DNA from: Pampus argenteus
Lineage: Eukaryota > Chordata > Actinopteri > Scombriformes > Stromateidae
Direction: 5' to 3'
Assembly: GCA_036937835.1 (NCBI GenBank)
Contig: CM072875.1
Span: 16,585,501-16,649,500 of the forward strand
Length of the DNA stretch: 64,000 bases
Position numbers and translations under genes: made by a program. Shown piece by piece: positions 23,255 to 34,239 of this stretch; position 1 is the stretch's first letter, and each line of letters opens with the position of its first letter. Under the pieces are notes generated by a model. The model was not told where the DNA came from, made no database searches, and was given only the letters and a program-made list of their open reading frames with translations.

Positions 23255-23334
23255 TTTTCCTCTTTCCCTCAGAGCCGTTTTCCTCTTTCCTTCAGTTCAA
23301 TTTCACTAGATTTCATGATTTTCCTCTTTTGCAG
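23255..23334 (+). repeat. Triplicated 3'-splice-site-like motif
   Basis: Three copies of a TTTTCCTCTTT...CAG unit occur within 80 bp: TTTTCCTCTTTCCCTCAG (23255-23272), TTTTCCTCTTTCCTTCAG (23278-23295) and TTTTCCTCTTTTGCAG (23319-23334). Each resembles a polypyrimidine tract ending at an AG. No convincing downstream exon and donor follow the last copy. The arrangement may be a small pyrimidine-rich local duplication. Confidence 0.6.
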
Positions 23335-23984
23335 CTGAGAGTAGTAGCTAACTTACTAAAAGACGTCTCAGCAGAATTGTCACTGTTAATTCTGAGAGTG
23401 TTAAAATAGCAGTTATAGTCCATCCAATCAAAGTTAATTTACATCTTTATACGATTTTAAATATTTACCTAAGAACCACTTTAGTGCAGCTCAGCAAAGA
23501 AACGCCTCTCAACTTATATACACTGTTTGCTGTGTGATGTGTACATTATCACTACAAAGACACACACAGAAGTGATATTGGGTTTTGTAAGGCATTTATT
23601 GGATCTTAACCCAACTGAGGCGAACTTATCTTTGCTGTTGTGAGATAGTAGCGCTTGGCAATGCCCAGAAATTGGTCTTATTTTAAGCTGTGGCCTCAAT
23701 TGTTTTCAACAAATAATAACTTGCTATCATGCTACCATCTACGTCGTCTTATATCAAAACTGTAAACAGGTAAATTGTTGACTAATCGGTATACAAAACA
23801 AAACAGCTGTCTGACACAAAGTTGTCTAACTGTATGGAAGTAGTAACTTTAATCCAATAAAGAAGATGTTCATACACCAGCATTCATATTGTTATAATCT
23901 ACAGGGTTTAGAGAATGTTTTTTTTACAGTTTTATACCCAACCTGTTTAAAGAGCATCCAAGTGGCAACTAGCACTACTTGAGT

Positions 23985-24125
23985 CTGAAGCCAGAAGCAA
24001 CTTAAAGTGCAATACCATCGAAGCCGCGAGATCCTAGCTCCAAAAAAGTATTGTTTTAAATTGGGTTTTTTTCAAAGCCTTGATCTCTAGTAATGCATCC
24101 AGCTTGTGACATCATGCTTGTTGTT
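23985..24125. repeat. Possible degraded interspersed repeat
   Basis: The segment contains AAGCCAGAAGCAACTTAAAG, TCCTAGCTCCAAAAAAGTAT, TTCAAAGCCTTGATCTCTAG and CAGCTTGTGACATCATGCTT. The same word order occurs in a repeat I recall from other percomorph genomes (GGAAGCAACTTAAAGTGCA, AGCTAGCTCC, AAAGCCTTGA). Boundaries and class are unknown. Confidence 0.35.
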
Positions 24126-25435
24126 TTTCCATAAGTAGATGTACAGTAAGTAATATACTGTAAAGTCTGATATTAAGTGCTAAATCTTTAAGATAAAAAC
24201 AACTACTAAGGATCCAACACTGTAAGGCACACAATACATCAAGACTGCAAGGCAGGTTAGACTTAACGCTTTCCACAATAGCAATGAAGTGTGAAATTAC
24301 ATAAAAAATTAAAAATAGCTCTTGCAAAAATTCGATATTTTAACCAAGACCTCGGCGCTCATAGCCTTTACTTCCTCCTTCACAATATATGACGACACAC
24401 TCCCAAGTTGATGTGATCTAAAACGACGAACCCTTTGTCCAAGCACTTTTCTCCCCTGGATATCTAATTATGCTAAATGTCTCTCTTAGTGTGTGAGTGG
24501 TCCTTTCACCGGCTCCTCTGCTAATCAGGATGTGGGCTGCTGGCTACTTGTAGGCTGACCTGCTCATTATTCTTTGGCGTTAACTTGTCTCATGTTGAGA
24601 TGTGCCTAATTGTTTGCAGCTAGCTGGGGACTCGCCCACCGTGCAAAACCCAGGGTAACACGTCCCTTAATGAAGTATTTGTCTGTCAGACTTTTCAGCA
24701 ATATTCAACACAAAAACTAAGGAAATATTAAACTGTTAGTACTTTCTCCCACATCCAAACAACTGTACATTTAATGCGCTCTTGAGTGTTTTTACGTGAG
24801 AGGAGATTTCTTTGTCAAATACAATATGATATATATTTTTTTTTTCATATTGCCAGCAAAGTCAATTGATTGAGGATCAGTTCTGGACAGCAGGGCTCGC
24901 CAATTCAATAAAGAACAGTTAACCTGACTTGTTGATCAGTTAAGCTCCTCAAGTAAGGTAGGAGATTGAACATTTTTCTGTCTCTGCATTCCACCACTCT
25001 AGATGGTGTGCATCCATGTGTGTGTGTGTGTTTTGCACAGCTTCTTCTTCTTCTATTACATGACAAATGCCACAGTAGTCACCTGCATCCTAAACCAGAG
25101 ATTAATCTTGCTTAGAACATTCTACTGTGTGACAAGCCAGATTGAGAAAAATGTGTGTTAACAAGAAAGCATGCACGACGGCAGCCCGGCTAAATGTCTT
25201 GCCTCCACCGCTCCATCTTCCTTTCTCATCAACCCACCACCACCACCATCACCACTACCGCCCCATCCTCAATTGCCCTTTGGGTTTGTTCTGCTCATCC
25301 TCAAGACCAGATGTAAGGGGAGACCGTGATTTATAGGCCCTCACTGGGCTGTGAGGTATGTGGGTATTTGTGAGCATAATTGAGCTGTGGAGTTTTATGG
25401 CTGGCTGTGTGTGCATGTGTGCAGGGTGGACGGTA
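24126..25435. other. Unique non-coding DNA with a (CAC)n stretch
   Basis: No gene is recognised. A CAC/CAT trinucleotide-rich stretch lies at 25233-25257 and gives a histidine run in a chance frame. A short GT tract lies near 25018-25031. Confidence 0.5.
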
Positions 25436-25460
25436 GTGTGTGTGTGTGTGTGTGTGTGTG
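25436..25460. repeat. (GT)n microsatellite
   Basis: A 25-bp uninterrupted GT run. Confidence 0.95.
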
Positions 25461-28400
25461 CAGGCTCACGTGCAAGGAGATTGAAATATGTCAGCTGTCT
25501 TTGCGAGCATGTTATTGTTGCTGCCTCCAATTAAATAACTGGTCTGTGCCTCTAGGCTGTGTAAATAAGGAACTACACAGGTCTGAGCTGAGGTCATGAA
25601 GCTGCAACAGAGAAATGAAAGTTAGTTTGCAGTAATGAATTTTCATAATGTTATATTATAATTTTTTTATTAATTCTGTTGGCATATAAATAAGCAAAAA
25701 AGAAACATCGGATTATTTAAAATATTGATGTATACATACACCATCATACACGTGTTTACAAAAACATTAATGCAAATAATTGCAGACATGTTACAGATTA
25801 AATGGCCTGCTGATTTGCTCAGATGTTTATCAGCACTGTTTGTTTTGATTTCAAAGCCCCATGGGTCTTTTATTTGGATTTGTCAACTCCAAGTGACCAG
25901 ACATGCATGGCTACTGATGGCTAATTACACAAGTTATGAAAGGGAGTCAAGATGCTCTTTGATATCTACACACCACAGAGCTACCAGCAGGAAATAGAAA
26001 CCTGTTAGTGAGGACACGGTTAGTTTAGGTCTGCATCCACTCAGCAAACCATCTTTCCAAGCCACATTCCTTTGTGAAATCTGAAACAAAGGTAGTGTGT
26101 TGCAGCAGCACTTCTTCAGAAACACAGACTTATATTCAATATATAGATGCAGGTATATACTCTCACAAGCAAGCTTTAGGGTCTTTGATCAGCTTAACTG
26201 TAAACTTAAATAAAACCGGAGATCAAATAGAATACTACACGGTTGCAGTCTTACGCCCACGTCTCTTAGTTCCTCTTGAAGTCTCTGATAGTGACGACAC
26301 AGGCGCCTTAATAGTTTCAGATTGGCTTCAGAGAGACATGTGTGATCATTCTGCTGGTCTGGCTGCTGTAATGAATATTTAAAGTATGTTCAGTTTCTTC
26401 ACACTTGACACAGATGTGAAGAAAGAGTCGGTGCTATCGCTCTGAGGTGCTAATCATCGCTAGCATGACTTCAAAATGTTGAATTGTCTTCACAGGAATT
26501 TAGCCTGCAAGGTGTGCAGATTGTCTTTAGAGACAGAGATCTATTGGTTTGTTTGTTGCTCTAACAACAACTCTGTGAGTTGTCATGGCATTTACTACAG
26601 TTATAATGGTTACCAGATCAAGAATACAAATGACTAACATCAGGTTAAAAATGTCCACTTCTCCTCCACATGAGTTTAGGACAGCCAGGACACTAGAATA
26701 ATGACTTTTGACTAATGACATTCTGCATAAATGGAAATAAATAATATCAACCTATAAAAATACTGAGGAATCTAGTAACAAAACAAGCCGAGTTGAATAA
26801 CATTGATATTACTTATATAATTTTTTTTTAATATCTAGTCATCTACTGTTGCACAAATGAAAATCGATAATTAAACGTGTAAACATTAATGTCTGTTTTG
26901 GATTCGAGCAACACCATTGGCTTGTTGTTTTTATTGTTCCTATGTAGCATATGAAGCTCATACACACATTGTATATCTGCTCCTCAGTTTCCTTGTTTCT
27001 TCTTCGTTACTTCCCCGCCTTTGCTTTAATGAAAAAAACCCTACACAAGCACTTTAAAATAAACAGACTTCTAATCCTAATTGGAGAAGTCCTGCGTCTC
27101 TCCTTTCGGCCCCTGCATTGTTTGGCTGCGGTTGTATGCAGCCACTGCTGGTTTCTGGACAACAGTTGGTCATCTGGTGCCAAGTGGAACTGGCTGGGAT
27201 GTAGTGCCAGTGACCGAGACAAGGTCAGCCAGAACACATGATCAGTGCCAAATCTGGGCCACAAGCCTTGATTAACCATGATTATAGAATTATATTCACT
27301 GCATTCATATGAGCTTCCGCTTATACATTGTAAAAAAGTAATCATTAGCCTTCAGCCTAACGTCTGGTAGTGATTAATTTGAAAATATAATGAGATCTGG
27401 AACAGAAGACTCAGCAGAACATAACTAATAAGAATTTGAAAGTGACAAATGCTTCGTTAATATGGATATCTGAATCGGATGAACACATTAGCAACCGAGT
27501 GACGCTGTTTCTTTTAGATATAATTCAGATCTCCGTTTCCTCTGAAACACTTGAGGAACTCAGACCGACAGTTGGAGAACAGATTTCAACAGTGCATCAT
27601 AACGTTTTTTGCATTTGTGCTCCAGGACTCCTGACATTTCTCTTTCTTCTGTTTTAAACAGAGACAAACAAAAACATACATGTATATCAGGCAGGAAAAA
27701 AATGGTATAGGATACCGAGACCTTGAAATGGACAAAACAAAAGTGTTTCAGAAAAACAAAAAAAAAAAACCAAACACAACCAAAGACCACCAGTGAGGAA
27801 ATTTAATTCAGGATATAATAAAAAAGGCATGTATTTTAAGCACTGTGCCGAATGTATTTCCTTTACATCAGAATATATGTTTTAAGTAGTAGCATTCCTA
27901 TCATTGTTTCAATGAATTCATGAACACGATTTTTTCTCACATGGATTACATGAATAATGGATTTTATGGTTTATATTCAAGTGTAGTCAGCAGTTATATT
28001 AATGAATGAAGACATCGGCGATTAGCACGAACGACAACTGTGAAAATCTGCTGACATGCATATTAAATTACTAAAAAAAAACGTGCAAATTAAACAACAC
28101 AAACTTTGGAGTTGTTGCTTTTATTCTTGCTTATGGTTATAAATCCAACCTCAGTGTTAATGTTAAACATGAATGTCCTCCTTTTTTTTATTAGGAAACA
28201 AGTATTTCTTTACTTTTCAATAAATAATATAAATATTTTGATAGAAATAATGGAAAAGTGTCTTCATAAGATCAAAGTGACAAGCAGCGTGTCTCCTTCA
28301 AAGACATAAGACACACTATATGGTTGTTTACTGCACAAGACCTAATACATGTGGCTTTGTTTCATTCCTTACATTCCAGCAAGGATTTCATTTCTTTTTA

Positions 28401-28751
28401 CTCTCGGGGGTGTTCTGACATCTACAACTCACAGCACTGGCTTGGATACAGAATAAACACTTTCCCATGACAATGGCTAACGCGGGAATAATAAAGTCAT
28501 TGTAATAACTACAAAATACAGCTCAAAATCATTCTGCAGAAATGTGCCACCGCTTCCGCAAAACAAACTCTCCAAGGACAAAACGAGCCGCCTTCAACGG
28601 GTCTCATTTCTCTACTTCGTTTCTACTTCGTCAGCTGTCTCACACAAGATAGATGGGAGATAATGTGAAACGAGTCAATTCTAACTATTGTCTGTTTGAA
28701 TACATTTCTGTACAACTACTCTACATACATTCAGTGTACATATAATAGTAG
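25461..28751. other. Unique AT-rich non-coding DNA
   Basis: No gene or named repeat is recognised. The stretch 27080-27250 is GC-richer, with overlapping open frames on both strands (up to 112 codons, minus) and TGGTGCCAAGTGG/CTGGCT words, but has no family resemblance. Short A-runs occur at 27760-27769 and 28073-28081. Confidence 0.5.
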
Positions 28752-28891
28752 GCTGTATTAATTTTACTGTTCATTGTTTTGTCTATAAAATGTGAAAGAT
28801 TCCCATTATAATTTCCCAGATCCCAATGTGAGATATTCTAATAACCTATTTTATCAGGCTTAACAGTCTGAAACCTAAAGATATCTAATAT

Positions 28892-29034
28892 ATACATGCA
28901 TATGCATACATACATATATGATTTATTATGTATGTATGCATTATGTACAGCAAATCTGTTACTAATCAGTTGATATATGCACCGATACCGATATATCTGC
29001 AAAAAGGTAATATTGGCCATTATATCAGTCAAGA
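28892..29034. mobile_element. Nested 143-bp insertion with TSD TCTAATAT
   Basis: The sequence lies inside the older MITE and is flanked by TCTAATAT on both sides (28884-28891 and 29035-29042; the match extends to the 9-mer ATCTAATAT). Removing it and one duplicate restores colinearity with the MITE. Its right portion has ACCGATACCGATATATCTGC, ATATTGGCC and TATATCAGTCAAGATCTA, words typical of a fish MITE whose ends read ATATCGGCC...ATATATCGGTC. Its left portion is a TATG/CATA-rich hairpin. There is no coding content. Confidence 0.65.
28903..28940. repeat. Perfect 13-bp hairpin (TGCATACATACAT)
   Basis: The arms TGCATACATACAT (28903-28915) and ATGTATGTATGCA (28928-28940) are perfect reverse complements separated by 12 nt. 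They form the left part of the nested insertion. Confidence 0.9.
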
Positions 29035-29176
29035 TCTAATATGTAGCAAAGAAATCAAATTGTCATAATTTGAGAAGCCAATATTCAGCATATTTGCTGA
29101 ATAAAATGACTAAAACTGTTGTTTTGCTTATCAGTTTAGTTGATCTGTCAATAGCTGTTGATCAGTTAGACCAAAA

Positions 29177-29340
29177 TAAGATAAGATTTGATTTGATTTG
29201 TATTGATCCCTAGAAGGGAAATTGACTGCAACAAAAGAAACAGAGAGGTATGAAACATGTTGAGAAAATGAATACATAAAACAAAATGATCAATGAAGGA
29301 AATCACACTCACAAAACTACATTACACTCTACAGCACCTG
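29177..29340 (-). mobile_element. 3' end of a fish LINE-type retroelement (5'-truncated)
   Basis: Read on the minus strand, the element ends with AATTTCCCTTCTAGGGATCA, then ATACAAATCAAATC and a decayed TTATC-type repeat tail (CTTATCTTATTTTGG). In teleosts many LINE insertions end with AATTTCCC...GGGATCAATAAAGT followed by a short tandem repeat, and this copy fits that pattern. Only the non-coding 3' region is present, and the 5' limit is a guess. It sits between the interrupted MITE and the hAT element at 29398. Confidence 0.5.
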
Positions 29341-29397
29341 ACAGTATGTGACATGTGAATTATGAAAATAGCTTTGCGGAAAAGTGAGTCTAATAAT

Positions 29398-30004
29398 CAG
29401 TGGTGGGCCGTTAACAGCATTAATGCGCTGCGATAATGTGAGACTCTTATCGAGTGATATAAAAAATACTGCCGTTAATCTATTATCAAAATTGGGTTTG
29501 GAGCTGGGTCCTATAATAAGCAAACTGACCGCGGATGTATAAATAGCCGAATTGCACTGTAGGGGGCAATTCGGTTTTCGAACCTCTACACGCCTGTGAA
29601 TTACCCAAACTACCACACCAAACGTGATAGTCTATCATGGATGCAGCCACGAAGCCGCAAGGCTTGCTTAAGGGAAAATTCATTTTTAAGAAGCTTCCCG
29701 ATGGTAGCATCAACAAGACAAAGGTTGTTTGCACCTTATGCAATGCAGAATTGATTTACTGTAGTTTTCTTCCAGTCTCAAATACCACCTGAACGCAAAG
29801 CATCCCTCAGTCAGTGATGCATTTTGGCTCCTGTTCTAATGCATCCCCTGGCTTAGGAAACCCGTTCTTAAAGACTTACTTTTGGTCAGTACTTAGGTAT
29901 TTCGCATTCTGAACGAGCCATTTTAATATAGATTAATCTAGATTAATTTCAAGATTTCAGTGAGATTAATCTAGATTAAAAAAATCAATCTATGCACACC
30001 ACTA
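29398..30004 (+). mobile_element. 607-bp hAT element derivative with 8-bp TSD CTAATAAT
   Basis: The element is flanked by the perfect 8-bp direct repeat CTAATAAT (29390-29397 and 30005-30012). The termini are imperfect inverted repeats: the left reads CAGTGGTGGGC, and the right, reverse-complemented, reads TAGTGGTGTGC (9 of 11 match). Near the right end two copies of the palindrome TTAATCTAGATTAA (29933-29946 and 29966-29979) resemble subterminal binding motifs. The interior keeps part of a first coding exon with a BED zinc finger, but no transposase catalytic domain. It is therefore an internally deleted derivative of an autonomous hAT element, whose transposase would have had to act in trans. 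Confidence 0.88.
29637..29817 (+). pseudogene. Broken BED-type zinc-finger exon of a hAT transposase
   Basis: An ATG at 29637 opens a frame beginning MDAATKPQGLLKGKFIFKK. It includes the first metal-binding pair CTLC (residues 32 to 35) and stops at TGA 29790-29792 after 51 codons. The remaining part of the finger, SLKYHLNAKH with an H-x4-H pair, is readable only in a different frame, from about 29774 on. A small deletion or insertion between roughly 29755 and 29773 has therefore broken the domain. BED fingers sit at the N terminus of many hAT transposases and bind the transposon ends. The catalytic and dimerisation regions are absent. The exon is inside the 607-bp element and cannot encode a working protein. 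Confidence 0.75.
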
Positions 30005-30012
30005 CTAATAAT

Positions 30013-31299
30013 AGAGCTCTGCAGACTCAGTTGAGGTGGTATTGTGACTGTTTAAGAGTCGTGGAGAAGAGTGTTTGTGGAATTGGGCGCCCCGGGGGTT
30101 AATTATGTTGTGTATGTAATACGTCATACAGTATGGATATAAATATAGTTGTACAGGTACATTTTTTTAATACAGTAGATGTATCAAAAAGTGTTCAGCA
30201 GTACAATGTCTAAGTGTTTACAAAGAACCACACAACTGATTGTTGTGTAATGTGTATAAACGTATTGCTGCGAGTTACAGCGTCTGCTCAAATCTCTGTC
30301 AATAACAAACAAAGACTGTTGACTGAACTCGGGCAGATGGGAAATGGGGGGAAAAGCCCTCAATCATGTCACCGACACAGAGAACCTGCAGCCCAGTTAT
30401 GATTCTACTGGCCCTGAGACCCCAACAACGTCCCCTTTATCAGCTCCTCCCAGGAGGGAAGCAGCGACCAAAACCTTTATCCAGCATGAGTTCTGCCCTC
30501 CCAGACACAATCACTGCTTGATACAACCTTTAAATGAAGACAGATCTGTCTTGCTGTCTCATTGTACAGTCACAAAAATTGTCTGTTGGTCTACTCCACA
30601 CCCTCCCCCACACCCCTGTGGCCTTATGTTTCAATATCGCTATCCTCAGTGTCAAAGAGTATACACTCCGATTGCCTGCGGGCAATTTGTTGAAATTTAC
30701 TAAGCAATATCATGGTGAAACAGTTCAGTTTGTTATTGCTCGTTTTAGGGTGCCCTTCATCAATTTTGCAAAGCAGGTTGATGTTGTCTTCTCAGTCTTG
30801 CCTCAAATTTCACCCCGTTTACACCTGAACCTGGGTATCTATAGTAACCATGCATTGTATTAGCAATTTAAGCCATTTAAAAGGGTTACATACTACTTGA
30901 ATTTGACTGACAACAGTACTGGAACATAGGAACTAATTGCAGTATTAATAGCATTTTATGTCCACCATTACTATTGCAAAAGCCAGGATGGCTGACATAA
31001 CAATTTATAGGCTTCATATCCATTTTAATAGTGCCATGTGTCAGGTTTTTTTCTTCTCTGTACCATAAAATAACTATATTGCAGTACTATGTTTTCAATG
31101 GTTTCGCAAGGGCTATGATCATTGTCAGAGACTTGTTATTTTCCAGGTTTCCAGCATAGTCTGATAATCAGACAGAAGCGCCATTTTGTTTTCTCTTTAT
31201 TTTTCACGTAGCTGTCAAGCTGTTCAGCCTAACTAACGGATTAATCCGTCTTCATTGCCATCATTTTTCATCATAGTCTTAGATTTTGGATATTCATTT
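30013..31299. other. Unique non-coding DNA
   Basis: No gene is recognised. A plus-strand frame at 30344-30703 has a plausible-looking start (proline- and threonine-rich), but no splice signals or family resemblance. The stretch 30890-31200 has no clear repeat signature. Confidence 0.45.
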
Positions 31300-31457
31300 G
31301 GACATCATTACTGATGATTATTTATCAAAAAATTCATTGTGTAAATATTTTATGTAAGCAACAATAATCATCCCTACAATATTGTATTAATAGCCACATT
31401 GAGGCATCTGTTCATAAATATTGTGATATATGATTTTGTCCATATCACTCAGCCCTA
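31300..31457. mobile_element. Right end of a TAGGGCTG-type MITE
   Basis: The right terminus reads ATATTGTGATATATGATTTT, then GTCCATATCACTCAGCCCTA. Reverse-complemented it begins TAGGGCTGAGTGATATGG, the terminus of a common fish MITE (TAGGGCTGGGCGATATGG). The left terminus could not be located. The copy is either truncated or decayed, so the left boundary given is approximate. Confidence 0.6.
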
Positions 31458-32646
31458 GATGGATGTGTCATACATAATTAGGCTGTATCATGCTTTAATT
31501 ATATTCCCCACACAGTAACTCTTTATTCACTCTGATACAAAATGTGCTGCCGTTACATCAGGGTCGATGCTGCTGTGAAATCGCTGTGTTCCTTTTGACT
31601 TTTTGTGGTGACAATCAACAATCTCAACCTTCATCAAAAGCTTGTAAGAGAAAACACAAGATGGGGAGATGGGGTTACAATTTTGAGAAACATGCACAGG
31701 CTAATGTTAGCTAAATGTTAACACAGAACTTCACATCCAGCTTTAGTAGTAGCTAGGGACAGCTAACTAAACAGTTAGTATAGTGCTGATTTCAGTCTTT
31801 TGTACTGTACAGTAAAAGTAAGACTTTTCTGGTAAGATGACATCCCCATTTTTATCCCACCGAACAAAACTCTGATTTTCTTGGCTATTTTTCCAATTGG
31901 GAACACAGCTGTCACTGAGCTCAACACCAGACCTGTGTTGAATCAGAGATGTGGACAGCGATTCACAGGCTAATTAGGACAGAAATTCTTGTGACTAACT
32001 TTGGATTGAGGGGAGGATATTTGCAGGTAACTAACAAGATTATTTTAATCTCACAATACAGATTACTCCATGAATTGTTATAAAGCCAGTATAAACACCT
32101 TGATACATGTTGATGCATATTTTTATGTTTTCTCTATACAGTACATTCTGTCAGCTCTGTTGCACAAGGTGGACGTGTGATGCGTGTATTGATTTTTCAA
32201 TATGTGATGAGAGATCTTGCTGGTAGAAAATGGCTGACGTCCATTGATTAGTCAGTGTGCAAAGAGATGGGCTGCTCAGACAGTTCACGTCAGTACGGCT
32301 CATGGGGAAGGAAGTAGTAGCACGCATGACCTTTCCAGAGATGTGGCTCTGCTGTTACTCTTTTTGATTGAATATCACCTTAACTATTTTTACACGTATC
32401 CTCCGCTGATGTGTCACCGTACACTTGTGAAATTTCTCCTAACAAATTGCTTTTTTTTTCTTTCTTAAGCCGTTATTTTTTTAATTGAATTTTTTTTTTT
32501 GCCAAACTGCTCCTGATATTCAGTAAAAATTTAATTTTCAGCTCCGTAGGTTAGTTTATCAATCGTTTAAAAAGTAGTGCACCGAAGTCGTGTCATTAAC
32601 ATACAAGTTGTCAGGACAAGCTTGAATTAACAATTCATATACCGTG
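31458..32646. other. Unique non-coding DNA
   Basis: No gene or named repeat is recognised. T-rich runs occur at 32451-32501. Confidence 0.5.
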
Positions 32647-32779
32647 TCATCCTAATGTCTTGCTCCATATGCTTCTGCCATAACCCGTCTGGAAGAAGCA
32701 GATGGTGAAAGTCCTCATCTGTCCCCTGGTCTTAGTCAGTGCTTTGTAGCTGGGATTTCTCCAAACTTTGTACTCCACC
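32647..32779 (-). other. Candidate minus-strand exon (unproven)
   Basis: On the minus strand GAGAGAATTCTTTTGCAG (ending 32780) is a fair 3' splice site. It is followed by 133 nt open in only one frame, which reads VEYKVWRNPSYKALTKTRG, then MRTFTICFFQTGYG, and stops at 32647. An internal CAGACGGGTTATGG could serve as a weak donor. The residue mix looks like protein, but I know no matching family and no neighbouring exon was found. Confidence 0.18.
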
Positions 32780-32899
32780 CTGCAAAAGAATTCTCTCTTT
32801 AATATGAATACATTTTTTTTCTCTCGTCTTACATCATGAAGCAAGTGACCCCAGAATAACCATATTATTAAACACATAATTTACACCTGTGCTATCTTA

Positions 32900-33715
32900 A
32901 TGAACAACGAAGATGCAAATGAAGTGTTTGCTGTCAAGACACTGTCATCCCCAAGCAGTCACATACTGTATATACTAAGTGTAGAAATAGTCAGAAGAAA
33001 AGGGGGTATATTTTATGCACAGAGAGGTCAACCGTTACAAGACTTATGTATTTTTCATTACCACCGCCATTCCTTGATTCATCTCGCTATAACCCTGCAT
33101 CAAATGACATTATCGCAGTCCTGAGGGTGCTGTGGACATTACAAATTCATGTGCCCTATTGACTTTGGTCGCTACATCAGAACAACCACCTGCAGACACA
33201 GAGCACCAAGTTCAGAAATTCTGCTACAGTAATGAGACACTGAGAAGTTTCAGATTTTGCTACTTCAGTTAACGCAATATGAATGATGATGAAAACGGCG
33301 ATAATGGTGGTGATGGTGGAAGTAATAGGAAATAATAAGCACCTTCATTATCTGCAAAAAAAAGTATTCCGTATGAGCAGCAACGGTGAGCAAGCACCCT
33401 TAAATGCCAATAAATGCATATATTTGTAAGTTTGTTGATAATTGCAGGTTGGTGTAGATGTGGGAGAACTGTGTGTATATAGACGCTTGTATAATAGTAC
33501 ATATAATATGTGTCTGAGCCTATGTGGCAACCCTGTGTCCTAGAATTGTGTTTATATATAACTTGTTTTGAGAAAATATTTTTGCATGTAATTACTGCAT
33601 GGATACATTCAACAGCAATGATTTTTTTCCCCAAGTGATTGAAGTACTATGTTCTTGAATTAGATAGAAATCATAAGGTTGTTGTTGGGTTGATTGATTA
33701 AGGTAATTTAAATTT
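32900..33715. other. Unique non-coding DNA with GAT/GGT-rich stretch
   Basis: No gene is recognised. A trinucleotide-like stretch (GATGATG, GGTGGTGATGGTGG) lies at 33282-33322. Confidence 0.5.
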
Positions 33716-33940
33716 CCCAAATCTTAAATGAGACGGGTGTTATAGTTGACTCTGATCTAGTCCAAATAGCCACATGAAGTAAAGAGATCAGCTTTTTATC
33801 ATCTTACAAATACATCTAAACTCAGGGACTATATGTCAAAAGCTGACCTGGAAAACTCTCACACTTTTATTTCGAGCAGTGTTGACTACTGCAAATGGTC
33901 TTTTGACAGTTCGGCAATTGAATATAAGGCTTAAAATGCC
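33716..33940 (+). mobile_element. L2/Rex1-like LINE reverse-transcriptase fragment
   Basis: Translation shows the C-terminal landmarks of the reverse transcriptase of fish L2/Rex1-type LINEs. First comes GVIVDSDL (about 33738-33761). Then, in frame from 33833, comes MSKADLENSHTFISSSVDYC, matching the family pattern in which a leucine-rich helix precedes FISSRLDYCN. Frameshifts and stops separate the two parts. The fragment is truncated on both sides and non-functional. A second LINE fragment, from the extreme C terminus, lies at 39241 on the other strand. Confidence 0.7.
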
Positions 33941-34239
33941 CAGATGTAACAATAAAAATGTCTGTTTGGTAGTCTTTTTTTTTTCATATTATTACATTAT
34001 GTAATAATCTATTTATTCTGCAAGCTGTGAATTACAAAATGCAGCAAATTATTACAAAATGTCAATGTAATCAATTGAACATAGGAATTCATTAAGAAAA
34101 AAAAAAACTAAACAAAAAAAGTCTGCCATCTCTTCTGCTGATTAAAATGCCACCGTGTCTCCAACTAGAGCCATCTGATAGACATAACCTTTAAGTGGAC
34201 CATTAGGAATATATTAAAAAAGACTAATTTCCTGGGGAC
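33941..34239. other. AT-rich unique DNA with short T- and A-runs
   Basis: Low-complexity T-run near 33976 and A-runs near 34096-34120. No gene. Confidence 0.6.

Larger units (their letters stand above)
28752..29172. mobile_element. hAT-type MITE, interrupted (copy 4)
   Basis: The left half (28752-28891) contains TGTTTTGTCTATAAAATGTG, AATTTCCCAGATCCCAATGT and AACAGTCTGAAACCTAAAGA, the internal order of the same MITE group as the copy at 3075. The right half (29035-29172) continues it with AATTTGAGAAGCC and AAAATGACTAAAACTGTTG, then a decayed GTTGATC-rich end. The two halves are split by a 143-bp insertion bounded by duplicated target sequence, so the MITE was in place before the second insertion. 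Its own outer ends are too decayed to show terminal repeats. Confidence 0.7.
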
